From assembly GCA_021790055.1 (NCBI GenBank), contig JAJYIL010000106.1, positions 1 through 8,665 of the forward strand: 8,665 bases of DNA, given 5' to 3'. The notes beneath the pieces are model-generated. The model was not told the DNA's origin. It did not search any database and saw nothing but the letters and a program-made list of their open reading frames with translations. Positions 1-6,961 of this stretch are shown here, piece after piece; the first letter of the stretch is position 1; each line of letters begins with the position of its first letter. Both the position numbers and the translations under genes were made by a program. This stretch comes from Bacteroidota bacterium. GTDB lineage: Bacteria; Bacteroidota; Ignavibacteria; Ignavibacteriales; Ignavibacteriaceae.

Positions 1-263
1 GATTTTTTTTCAGAGCGTGTTATCGCCCAGCGCTTAATTTCCCTATCAATTGTTTCTGCTAAATCATGCCTCGCCTTTTCAAGATGTTCAAGGTCCTTCT
101 CTATAATCATTACTTCGAGACCGGCTGCAGCTATTGTATGTGCAATGCCCTGCCCCATAATGCCTGCACCGATTATTGCAACGCTGTTTATCTCTCCGTC
201 TTTAGTATCGTCACTCTTTGTTTTGCTTAGTAGGTCTTCTAATCTTAAATTCTCCTGTTGCAT
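1..263 (-). CDS. 3-hydroxyacyl-CoA (3-hydroxybutyryl-CoA) dehydrogenase, N-terminal part, cut by window edge
   Basis: The 87 complete codons read from the ATG at 263 to the left edge. After a charged leader of about 27 residues comes a Rossmann NAD-binding start: VAIIGAGIMGQGIAHTIAAAG at about residues 28-48, with the GxGxMGxGIA pattern. An acidic residue (E55 in VMIIEKD) closes the second strand, where NAD-dependent enzymes bind the ribose. This is the signature of the 3-hydroxyacyl-CoA dehydrogenase N-domain, which oxidises 3-hydroxyacyl-CoA to 3-ketoacyl-CoA in fatty-acid beta-oxidation or butanoyl-CoA metabolism. The catalytic His-Glu pair and the C-terminal domain lie outside the window. 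The start is fixed by an in-frame TGA at 288-290 and no other start codon between it and 263; AGGA at 273-276 sits 9 bases upstream. The N-terminal leader is longer than in most family members, which usually begin within a few residues of the first beta strand. Stand-alone enzyme versus longer fusion cannot be decided from this fragment. Confidence 0.88.
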   Translation of the reverse strand, partial: MQQENLRLEDLLSKTKSDDTKDGEINSVAIIGAGIMGQGIAHTIAAAGLEVMIIEKDLEHLEKARHDLAETIDREIKRWAITRSEKK

Positions 264-272
264 TTCATTGTA

Positions 273-276
273 TCCT
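273..276 (-). promoter_or_regulatory. Ribosome binding site of the dehydrogenase gene
   Basis: AGGA on the minus strand, 9 bases before the ATG at 263. It supports that ATG as the start despite the unusually long N-terminal leader. Confidence 0.5.
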
Positions 277-311
277 GTAATTAATTTTCATGTCGCTACT
301 TTTAACCAAAC

Positions 312-327
312 ATTGTGCCAGCACAAT
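312..327. promoter_or_regulatory. Operator-like perfect inverted repeat (7-2-7) in the dehydrogenase leader
   Basis: ATTGTGC-CA-GCACAAT has two perfect 7-base arms around a 2-base centre. It lies about 50 bases upstream of the dehydrogenase ATG, just downstream of the weak promoter candidate at 331-359. Size, symmetry and position suit a dimeric repressor such as a TetR/GntR-type fatty-acid regulator, but no regulator gene is in view. The stem is too short and lacks a T-run for a terminator. The regulatory role is inferred. Confidence 0.45.
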
Positions 328-330
328 CTT

Positions 331-359
331 TAGATAGATAATTTCCATTGAATTGTCAA
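331..359 (-). promoter_or_regulatory. Weak sigma70-like promoter candidate for the dehydrogenase gene
   Basis: On the minus strand a perfect TTGACA at 354-359 is followed, after 17 bases, by TATCTA at 331-336, which matches only the first three bases of the -10 consensus. Transcription would start close to the palindrome at 312-327, so a repressor there could block it. The rest of the 264-503 spacer is AT-rich with no ORF I can support. A 6-base inverted repeat (GTGAAG at 432-437, CTTCAC at 456-461) lacks a T-run and is a poor terminator candidate for the permease gene. Confidence 0.3.
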
Positions 360-503
360 TCGTAATCCTAATTATCATCTTATTTTTAAAATATAATATT
401 AGTTAAAAATTCGAGAAAGACTAAGAGTAAGGTGAAGAAAATCTAATCAATTTACCTTCACAAATAATCGATGTATTTGATCGTAAAAGCTCCGACTAAA
501 TTT

Positions 504-1316
504 CTAAAAATCCTTCTTTCTAAAAATTGAGATAGATATTCCCATAGTTAGAAGAAGGAACGCAAACGAGGTTAATATAGGCTGATAATTTTCGATGCTT
601 TTTCCGCTGATAATATCCGTTGTTATGTTGCCCAAAAGCTCGCTGGTTTTTGGTATTATATAATAAAAGATATCGATTAAAGCTTTTACGAAACCGCTCT
701 CAATCATTCCGTAGAATTTATCTTTGGCTGCAAACAACAGCGGGCTCAATATAATGAAAACAAAATAGGCCACCATCATTCCAGCCGTAGAGCTTTTAGT
801 TAAAACTCCGAATAAAATCATTAATGAATATAAAACTGCGAATGTAAATGTTACCGATAGGATTATGTTGAGGAAAGAAAAATTCCAGTTTGAAAATTTA
901 ATCGATATAATCAGCCAGACTCCCAGAACAAGAAAGGCAATGTTGAGCAGAACTACGAGTATTCCGCCGAAAAATTTTCCCCATAAAAGCTGGTCGCGGG
1001 AAACAGGCTTCGAAAGAAGAAGGTCTATGTTCCCTTTCTCAAGCATTACCGGGACAAAGCTTGCGCTCGCAAAGATTGCAAGCAGCAGGCATAAGCTGGA
1101 TAACGGCGATACTATCATCATTTCGATCATTGTTACCGGGTTATTAAACGGCATGTTTTTAAATCCGCCTGCAATTACATTGATGTTGGAAGACAAAGCG
1201 AATACCAACCCTGTAATTAATATTGCAAGCAGAGAAATTATAAAGAAAAAAATGAATACCTTTCTTGCCATTGCTTCTTTTAAAGTAAACCAAGTCAATA
1301 TCCAAATATTTTTCAT
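504..1316 (-). CDS. ABC-2 type transporter permease subunit
   Basis: A 270-residue integral membrane protein with about six hydrophobic segments, near residues 20-41, 69-90, 113-138, 148-171, 178-196 and 247-265. Between the second and third is the motif EKGNIDLLLSKPVSRDQLL with GKF right after it, typical of the ABC-2 permease group that includes NosY-like proteins. The protein starts MKNIWILTWFTLKEAMARK, a cytosolic amphipathic helix before the first membrane segment, also typical. The ATG at 1316 overlaps the TGA of the ATPase gene by 4 bases (ATGA), and a good Shine-Dalgarno (AAGGAG, 8 bases upstream) lies in the end of that gene. The two products should form one inner-membrane transporter. 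The substrate cannot be read from the sequence; relatives export lipids, drugs, copper-site precursors or antibiotics. The gene ends with TAG. Confidence 0.88.
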   Translation of the reverse strand: MKNIWILTWFTLKEAMARKVFIFFFIISLLAILITGLVFALSSNINVIAGGFKNMPFNNPVTMIEMMIVSPLSSLCLLLAIFASASFVPVMLEKGNIDLLLSKPVSRDQLLWGKFFGGILVVLLNIAFLVLGVWLIISIKFSNWNFSFLNIILSVTFTFAVLYSLMILFGVLTKSSTAGMMVAYFVFIILSPLLFAAKDKFYGMIESGFVKALIDIFYYIIPKTSELLGNITTDIISGKSIENYQPILTSFAFLLLTMGISISIFRKKDF

Positions 1317-2260
1317 TGAACGTTCTCCTTTTCAGCTTCCTTTATTAACGAGATGAACATTTCTTCAAGAGTGTTCTTTTGCTGTGTCATCTCCTTGATT
1401 ATTATACCATTGTTTCTTAGAACATCAAGCGCATTGTTTAATTCTAGTGTGTTGTCTACTTTGAAAGAATAATAATCTTTATCCATCTTTTTAAGATTTA
1501 TTTTCAGAACGAAGTCGGCAGGTAAAGTGTAAACAGTATCCCCCTCAATGGCTATCTTATATTCTTCCTTCTTCTCCGTTAATTCCTTAACGGTTCCTTC
1601 ACGCAGCAGCTTACCTTTATTTAAGATGCCGACCCTATCAGTAATCATTTCGACTTCGGAAAGAAGATGGCTGTTCAAGAAAATTGTTTTACCTTTATTC
1701 TTAAGCTCAATTAAAATATCTCTTATCTCTTTCCTTCCGATCGGATCGACGCCGTCGGTCGGCTCATCAAGAAAAATAAGATCAGGATCGTTGATCATCG
1801 CCTGTGCAAGACCGAGTCTCTGCATCATTCCCTTGGAATAATTTTTTACTTTTGTCTTCTTCCATTTGGAAAGCTGTACAAGCTGAAGCATCTCATCAAT
1901 TTTTTTCTCAAGCTCAGTGCCGTCCATTCCGCTAAGCTTGCCGAAAAGCTGCAGTACGTCTCCCCCGCTTAAATAAGGCGGATATTTATGATTCTCAGGC
2001 AGATACCCAACTTTATCCTTGACATTATAATTGCCTATATTTTTATTCAATATTTTTGCGCTTCCGCTTGTCGGGAAGGTAATGCCGAGCAGCAACTTTA
2101 TTAAAGTAGTTTTACCGGCGCCGTTTGGTCCTAGCAAACCGAAAATCATTCCGCCTGAAACATTTAGATCTAAGTTAGTTAGTGCCTCGACTTTTCTTTT
2201 TCCAAAAGAGCTTGAATAAATTTTAGTCAGATCGGAGGTTTCAATTACATTTAGGCTCAT
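1313..2260 (-). CDS. ABC transporter ATP-binding protein (ABC-2 associated)
   Basis: This 315-residue protein powers the permease encoded just downstream. All nucleotide-binding motifs are present: Walker A GPNGAGKTT (44-52), Q-loop region GYLPENHKYP (about 85-94, Glu in the usual Gln position, as in GldA/NosF-like ATPases), signature YSKGMMQR (141-148), Walker B LIFLDEP (161-167) and the switch His in NSH (198). Residues from about 225 form the extra C-terminal domain seen in this ATPase class. The ATG at 2260 is the only reasonable start, with AGGG about 11 bases upstream. A 65-base gap separates it from the GH105 stop at 2326, with a candidate promoter in it, so the pair could be transcribed separately from the glycosidase genes. 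Gene order is ATPase then permease, coupled through an ATGA overlap. Confidence 0.92.
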   Translation of the reverse strand: MSLNVIETSDLTKIYSSSFGKRKVEALTNLDLNVSGGMIFGLLGPNGAGKTTLIKLLLGITFPTSGSAKILNKNIGNYNVKDKVGYLPENHKYPPYLSGGDVLQLFGKLSGMDGTELEKKIDEMLQLVQLSKWKKTKVKNYSKGMMQRLGLAQAMINDPDLIFLDEPTDGVDPIGRKEIRDILIELKNKGKTIFLNSHLLSEVEMITDRVGILNKGKLLREGTVKELTEKKEEYKIAIEGDTVYTLPADFVLKINLKKMDKDYYSFKVDNTLELNNALDVLRNNGIIIKEMTQQKNTLEEMFISLIKEAEKENVQ

Positions 2261-2288
2261 ACTTTAGAATACCCTGGTTTTTATCACG

Positions 2289-2296
2289 CAAATATA
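2289..2296 (-). promoter_or_regulatory. Bacteroidota-type -7 box candidate for the ABC transporter operon
   Basis: TATATTTG on the minus strand fits the TAnnTTTG -7 element used by the Bacteroidota housekeeping sigma factor, and lies 28 bases before the ATPase ATG in the 65-base gap after the GH105 gene. The matching TTTG/TTG -33 element about 19 bases further upstream is not present, so this is only half a promoter by consensus. No hairpin with a T-run follows the GH105 stop, so readthrough from the glycosidase genes is also possible. Confidence 0.3.
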
Positions 2297-2325
2297 CTTA
2301 AAAATGTTCGAATATAATTTTGATT

Positions 2326-4128
2326 TTATTTCATTAAGACTAACTTTTTGCTTTCCGAAAATTTTCCAGATTCCATTTTGCATATGTAAATGCCGTTTGC
2401 CAGTTTGCCGGCGTTTAATTCTAGTGAATAAGTTCCCGGTGCTTTTGTTTTATCCAGCAACCGGACTACTTCTCTTCCCAGTAAATCATAAATCTTTATT
2501 TCCACACGGGATGTTTTCGATACGGAATACTTTATATTAGTTGACGGATTGAACGGGTTTGGATAATTCTGGTAAAGCATGAAGCCTGTATTTTTTCTAT
2601 CTGTATGCTCAACGCTTGTTAAGTCAATTACTGATTCTCTTCCCGGATCGGAAACGGAAGAATCATTATATGCGAAAGCTCTGTAAGTAACGGATGAAGC
2701 GGAAGGTACTTCCTGATCGATGTAGCTGTTCGTTCCCTTTGCTATCCGCGCAATCTCTTTGAAATTGTCGTCGAGGTTAGTCTTCCTCTCAATTACAAAT
2801 CCTGTTGCGTTGTAGGATTTATCATTCCACGTTAACTCTGCCGATCTTGCCGTCTGAAGCTTAGCGGTAAAATCCAGGGGCGGAACGATTAAGCCTGTCT
2901 TCTCAACCTCCAGGCTGGCAAGAACGAATGGACCTGTTGCCTTACCGTCGTTTAAGCTTTTTACTGTTTGATTCGCATAATAATTGAAGCTGCCATCGCG
3001 GTAAAATCCTCCGCTCATTCCAAGCCCTGCTGTCGCACAAGTTTGAATAAGATTTATTGTACTGTCTTTGTTTGTTGTAATAAAATCATCAAGAATTCCG
3101 GCATAACCTTTTTTTACAACGTTCCAGTAAGCCTGATCGATATAACCTAAGCGAACTGCTTTTGCCAATGCATAAACAAACATACATGATGCGGAAGATT
3201 CGCGGTAGTTTCCTTCGCGTATTCCCTTGTCGAGCACCTGGTACCATGTTCCGTGAGTTGGATCCTGCACCTTCGCAATAGCTTCGACTAATCTTTGCAG
3301 GATTGCAATTACTTTCGGTCTATCCGGATAATATGCTGGAAGATAATCAAGAATATCAACAAGAGCCATCGCATACCAGCCAACTGCTCTTCCCCAAAAG
3401 CTCGGCGAGCAGCCGGTAGCTGGATTTGCCCACGATTGAGTCTTACTTTCATCCCAGCCATGATACAATAATCCTGTAACAGAATCGCGTGCGTGTTTTT
3501 CCATAACAGTCACCTGGGTAACCACGTCATCGAAATCTTCCGGCTCGTTAAAGAGCTTTCCATATTCGGCATAAAATGGATTTGCCATGTAAATCCCGTC
3601 TAACCACATCTGATGAGGATATGCATTCGACTTCATATTCGCCCTGTGCCAAAATCCTCCTTCGGCGACACGTGGCGCATATTTTAACTGCTTGCGTAAT
3701 GTGTCAATTGCGTTTTGATATTTTGTTGTACCTTTTCCTTCATTGTACATGAGCAAAAGAATTCTTCCTTCACAAATTTCATCGAGACTATAAATTGAAA
3801 TATCATAGCTCTTCAATGCCCCGTTGGAGTTAAAGCCCGCATCAAGAGAGTTTTGAATGTATTGGAAATACCGGCTATCACCGGTTATGCGCCAAAGCTG
3901 TTCAACGCTTTTAAGAAATGTTCCTTCAACGTATCCCCATGAATTTGAGTAAGGATTATGTCTCTTCATTTCAGACTCAACCATCCTTACCGACCACGGG
4001 GTTGTTGAATAGCATATGAAAGATTTATCAGAAGCTTTTACAGTTATATTAAGAAAAGCCGTTGCAATGAATAAATAAACTAAAAAAGTTGATATTGAAT
4101 TTTTATTGTTACAGCTAAAGTCGATCAT
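2326..4128 (-). CDS. Secreted GH105-type unsaturated glycuronyl hydrolase with FnIII-like domain and T9SS sorting tail
   Basis: A 600-residue protein with four parts. Residues 1-32 are a signal peptide (hydrophobic stretch about 13-30, then VKA before SDK). Residues about 45-418 form an (alpha/alpha)6-barrel of the YteR/YesR (GH105) kind: NSWGYVEGTFLKSVEQLWRI, YSLDEICEGRILL, EGGFWHR, QMWLDGIYMANPF, LLYHGWDESKTQSWANP, FWGRAVGWYAMALVD and SASCMFVYALAKAVRLGY. Asp177 (in MWLDG), Asp116 (in SLDE) and His223 (in YHGWDE) match the known catalytic or substrate-binding positions of YteR. Residues about 425-510 resemble FnIII. Residues about 518-600 are a type A Por/T9SS sorting domain (YQNYPNPFNPST, YDLLGREV, LANGIYICKM). 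Family enzymes hydrate and split the terminal 4,5-unsaturated uronic acid from oligosaccharides made by polysaccharide lyases, for example from rhamnogalacturonan. The sorting tail implies export across the outer membrane. GGAGG at 4137-4141 supports the start. Confidence 0.93.
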   Translation of the reverse strand: MIDFSCNNKNSISTFLVYLFIATAFLNITVKASDKSFICYSTTPWSVRMVESEMKRHNPYSNSWGYVEGTFLKSVEQLWRITGDSRYFQYIQNSLDAGFNSNGALKSYDISIYSLDEICEGRILLLMYNEGKGTTKYQNAIDTLRKQLKYAPRVAEGGFWHRANMKSNAYPHQMWLDGIYMANPFYAEYGKLFNEPEDFDDVVTQVTVMEKHARDSVTGLLYHGWDESKTQSWANPATGCSPSFWGRAVGWYAMALVDILDYLPAYYPDRPKVIAILQRLVEAIAKVQDPTHGTWYQVLDKGIREGNYRESSASCMFVYALAKAVRLGYIDQAYWNVVKKGYAGILDDFITTNKDSTINLIQTCATAGLGMSGGFYRDGSFNYYANQTVKSLNDGKATGPFVLASLEVEKTGLIVPPLDFTAKLQTARSAELTWNDKSYNATGFVIERKTNLDDNFKEIARIAKGTNSYIDQEVPSASSVTYRAFAYNDSSVSDPGRESVIDLTSVEHTDRKNTGFMLYQNYPNPFNPSTNIKYSVSKTSRVEIKIYDLLGREVVRLLDKTKAPGTYSLELNAGKLANGIYICKMESGKFSESKKLVLMK

Positions 4129-4136
4129 ACTTCAAA

Positions 4137-4141
4137 CCTCC
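4137..4141 (-). promoter_or_regulatory. Shine-Dalgarno site of the GH105 gene inside the end of the GH39 frame
   Basis: GGAGG on the minus strand, 8 bases before the ATG at 4128. It lies within the last codons of the GH39 reading frame, which ends at 4115, so the two genes overlap by 14 bases and are likely translationally coupled. If ribosomes stop at the amber codon at 4331, this site would be reached without coupling unless translation restarts at 4330. Confidence 0.7.
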
Positions 4142-4330
4142 AGTTATTTTGATAATTTCTTTTAGCACGGGAGAACCATTATTTAATTTTTTGATATACT
4201 CAACCTGCCGTTCAGTAAGCTGCTGAGGCTTTCCAAGTTCAAGGTAAGTATCGTATGGATCATTCACCTTATAACCCGCGTGATAAACTTTCATTGCATA
4301 CTCACCGGACGGTACTCCCGTTATTGCCAC

Positions 4331-4333
4331 CTA
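4331..4333 (-). other. In-frame amber codon splitting the GH39 gene
   Basis: Minus-strand codons GGA AGT GTT TAG GTG GCA ATA run from the first to the second GH39 piece without a frame change. A single substitution from AAG, GAG or CAG would restore Lys, Glu or Gln, residues common at this strand position. Reassignment of TAG is unlikely because intact genes here (permease, phosphatase) end with TAG after their natural C-termini. Confidence 0.85.
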
Positions 4334-4337
4334 AACA

Positions 4338-4343
4338 CTTCCT
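4338..4343 (-). promoter_or_regulatory. Possible reinitiation ribosome binding site after the GH39 amber codon
   Basis: AGGAAG on the minus strand lies 7 bases before the GTG at 4330, which directly follows the TAG at 4331. This is a good layout for termination followed by restart, which would give a 71-residue separate C-terminal piece. The resemblance may be accidental. Confidence 0.3.
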
Positions 4344-5709
4344 ACATGTTTGGCAGGAAGACCACGGATATAGTATTGCTGATCATTTGTTGAATCGGGG
4401 AGAGTGTAGGTACAATCCCAGAAGAGTACTTGAACGTCGCCTTTAGAATCTTTGCATGCAAATGAGGAACTGTCGCTGTTAATTAGTTCAGTCTTGCCAA
4501 GCTTATTCAAAAATTCATAAGAAAAAAAAGCCGGCTTCTTAATGCCCTGGTAATTCAACAGACCAAAGCCGCCGTGGAAAGGTCTGAACCGGGGTCTGGC
4601 TTCCTCAAAGATGTAGGTGAATGTCCAGTATGACATTGAATTTGCAGTATCGCCAACCTGCTTAATCTTTTCCAATACATAAGGCGCCTGCTGATAGCTG
4701 TCGTGAATCGGATCGGCTGGCGTGTAAGAAGAATTCCACTCAGTATAGTGAAGTTCTAAATTAGGCATTGTCGAATTCAAAATTTGCTTTCGAGAATTAA
4801 GTACATCCCCGCTTACACTCCATTCATTTTTATCAAGCACTGTACCTCTTTCACCGTATTCATCAAGATATCCCTGACTTACGCCGTAAGAATGCGTGCT
4901 TATAAAATCCAGCGGAATCTTATTCTTGCTGCAATAGTTGATCATATCCGGAACCCATGCAGCGCCCGCAGATGCAGGTCCGCCAACGCGGTAATCTTTG
5001 TTTACATCTTTAATGGCTTCGACAGTATATTTATAAAACTTAAAATACTCTGCTTTAGTTCCCGCCCAAAATCCATTCAGGTTAGGTTCGTTCCACACCT
5101 CAAAATACCAGGTTTTAACTTCATCAGCGCCGTATCGATCAGTAAAATGTTGAACGAGATTACGAATTAAGTCTGCCCATTTTTCATAGCTTTTCGGCGG
5201 AGTAACATTTCCTTTCCACCAAAAAATAGTTTGGCTTCCACTTGCAAGCGTCGAAGGCATAAAGCTTAATTCAACAAACGGCTTCATTCCAATGCTTAGA
5301 ATGTAATCATATAGAACATCGATATATTGAAAATTATATTCCTGATGTCCATTATGATCTATCTTATAAACGCCCATGTCATCGCATAAAAGCCCATGCA
5401 TACGGATATATTTGAAGCCGCATTCCTTTTTTACGAGTGCCAACTGCTTTTCCCAATCTGCACGCAGTTCTTCATTTGCTCTACCGGCGCCGACACATTC
5501 TTTAAACATTGTACTGAAACTGCCTTTAACATTGTTGAAGTCAATGCTTATAATCCGGTTTGTTATAACCGCACTATCCTGTTGTTTGCTTTGCGCTAAA
5601 GTGAAACTGCAAAGAATGAAACCAATGAGGATAAATAAACAGTAAAATGTTTTCAAATTATTCCCACGTATTTTTTGTTAATATTAAATTCATTTTTAAT
5701 TCTAACTCA

Positions 5710-6686
5710 CTAAAAAAGCCTTTCGAGTTTGCTTGAATAGCTTTTTAAATATCCTGTCTTCATAGATTCATTCAGAAATGCCTTTGAAATTAAGTCTTCT
5801 GCCATTTTTGATTTATCAACAGTTTCATTTAGTATCTTGCTGCATCGAATATCATTTATTTCCAATCTCTTTGTAAACTCAACAAAGTCCGGTCTGGTAT
5901 ATTTTTAGCCTGCTTTATATGCTTCTGTTTTAAATCCATCTTTAAATAACTCAAAAGCAATTTCGGTTTCGCCTGGAACATGGAGATATTTATTCAAGAG
6001 ATCATAAAAAGGACTAAGTAAATAATCGTTATAGGTTTGATTTCTGTCAAGTGAAAAATTTTTTAAGTGAGAATCTCCATTCGAAAAAAGATAGCTGAAT
6101 AAAATAATCTTAAAGTACTTCTCAATTTCAACCGGATAAACGCTTACATATTTTTTAATCAAGTTTGCAATCTCTTCATAACTGTAATCATATTTGTAAT
6201 TTTTACCGTGGGTCTCTTCGGTTTTGCCGGCTATCTGCGCAAAATCTTCTTGAAGAAGCCTTCCATCTTTATTAATTACATCGAATCTTTTTGTTATACA
6301 TGCTATCTCGTCATCTGCAAAAAAAATAATAGTGTTTACAGCAGTATTGATATTATAAATCTGACTTGCCATCTGCATTGTTAAGTGCTCGTTTGCAGGG
6401 ACTTGATCGAGATTGCTGAAATGTTCCGACGGTACCGACTTTAAAATATATTACCCGCTCTTCTCAGTAAGCTTCAGTTCATTTTTATCTATTTTTAACG
6501 ATGGATAAACCTGAATCCCGGATATCAACTACATTCCTTTTGTATCAACTTTTATCTTGTTGAATTCCGGTATTGTGAAACTTAGTATTTGGCTAATCTT
6601 ATTCCCGCTAAATAATTTCTTAAGACACTTAGAACAGTAAGTCTCAAATCTTCGATCAAGCATCCGGGACATTTAATTAATTTCAT
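5710..6686 (-). pseudogene. Decayed HipT/HipA-type kinase toxin gene
   Basis: Four lesions interrupt what would be a serine/threonine kinase of about 325 residues. It starts at the ATG at 6686 (MKLIKCPGCL); a one-base loss near 6645-6656 shifts the frame to ETYCSKCLKKLFSGNK, together restoring a CxxC...CxxC zinc-ribbon-like start. In the new frame TAG at 6529-6531 precedes LISGIQ (the Gly-rich ATP loop region), and TAA at 6451-6453 precedes YILKSVPS. From 6378 the frame is open for 157 codons with ITKRFDV, QEDFAQIAGKTEETHG, the catalytic loop NGDSHLKN (catalytic Asp) and the DFG-like SPFYDLLN. TAA at 5905-5907 then cuts off the last 64 codons (KYTRPDFVEFTKRL ... ERLF), ending at TAG 5710. The usual Lys of the QPKxS motif is also changed (QVYPS). 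Known relatives phosphorylate aminoacyl-tRNA synthetases. The 157-codon piece alone lacks the nucleotide loop and should be inactive. Confidence 0.85.
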
Positions 6687-6961
6687 AACTCTCTCACCGT
6701 TATTCCGCCTATTGTATCGTTTACGGCAATTTTTATCAGCCTGGTCAAATGATTATTTTCGGCAAACAAACCAAAGAAGCACAGGAACAAATGTTCTGAT
6801 ATAAATCTCTCCTTCGGCTAAGGTAAAGTTAAACTTATTGCAGGCTTTGTCTTATCCGTTAAATAAGCATCATAATAATTGAAAAAATATTTATCATTCT
6901 GCCTAAATAAAATCCCGACCGGTTCTTCGTTGTGGAATACTTCGGCTATCAGATCATTCAT
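6683..6961 (-). pseudogene. Decayed HipS-like / HipA N-terminal domain gene
   Basis: The frame from ATG 6961 to TGA 6683 has 93 codons and reads as the small N-terminal subdomain of HipA made as a separate protein: MNDLIAEVFHNEEPVGILF at the start, then AISLTLP, SEHLFLCFFGLFAE and DTIGGITVREL at the end. TAG at 6818-6820 (codon 48) interrupts it directly after LTLP. After FGLFAE the sequence jumps to NNHLTRLIKIA; family members usually have roughly 15 more residues there (a GxxKxxQCR-like stretch), so a small in-frame deletion is likely (recalled from family patterns, not aligned). In tripartite HipBST systems this small protein is the antitoxin that neutralises the kinase HipT. It overlaps the hipB stop by 8 bases upstream and the kinase start by 4 bases (ATGA) downstream, showing it was the middle gene of a compact operon. 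Confidence 0.8.

Larger units (their letters stand above)
4115..5656 (-). pseudogene. GH39-family glycosidase (beta-xylosidase type) interrupted by an in-frame TAG
   Basis: Codons 1-441 (5656-4334) read as a GH39 enzyme, followed by TAG at 4331-4333, then 71 more codons in the same frame (4330-4118) ending with TAG at 4115. Signal peptide at residues 1-22 (hydrophobic LFILIGFILCSFTLAQ, no lipobox). The TIM barrel carries FEVWNEPNLNGFW, with acid/base Glu190, and ELHYTEWNSSY, with nucleophile Glu306. FWWKGNVTPP and the SMSYWTFTYIFEE strand also fit the family. The piece after the stop (GEYAMKVYHAGYKVNDPYDTYLELGKP, given here as GEYAMKVYHAGYK at 4300 and VNDPYDTYLELGKP after it) is the normal last part of the C-terminal beta-sandwich, so both pieces come from one ancestral gene of about 513 residues. 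GH39 enzymes cleave beta-xylosides or related sugars. The start is TTG at 5656: no other start lies before the in-frame TAA at 5678, GGGA lies 5 bases upstream, and the signal peptide begins there. Whether the two-piece gene still makes an active enzyme is open. Confidence 0.82.

Noticed and set aside
145..333. Plus-strand 62-codon open frame at the left end
   Set aside because: It is antisense to the dehydrogenase Rossmann region and its leader, with no supporting signal.
432..461. GTGAAG/CTTCAC inverted repeat as terminator of the ABC operon
   Set aside because: Only 6 paired bases with an 18-base loop and no T-run; not convincing as an intrinsic terminator.
865..1356. Plus-strand 163-codon open frame
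   Set aside because: It lies fully opposite the well-supported permease gene and has no recognisable domain, no plausible ribosome site and shadow-like composition.
4784..5170. Plus-strand 128-codon open frame
   Set aside because: It is antisense to the GH39 catalytic region, whose motifs (WNEPN and others) fix the real frame.
5905..6378. A free-standing intact 157-residue HipA-like gene
   Set aside because: Family sequence continues in the same frame on both sides (YILKSVPS ... QVPANEHLT before, KYTRPDFVEF after). The ATG at 6378 is an internal Met, so this is the longest open piece of a pseudogene.
4115..6820. Stop-codon reassignment in the host (TAG read as an amino acid)
   Set aside because: The hip lesions include TAA as well as TAG plus a frameshift, and intact genes in the window (permease, phosphatase) end with TAG exactly at their domain ends.
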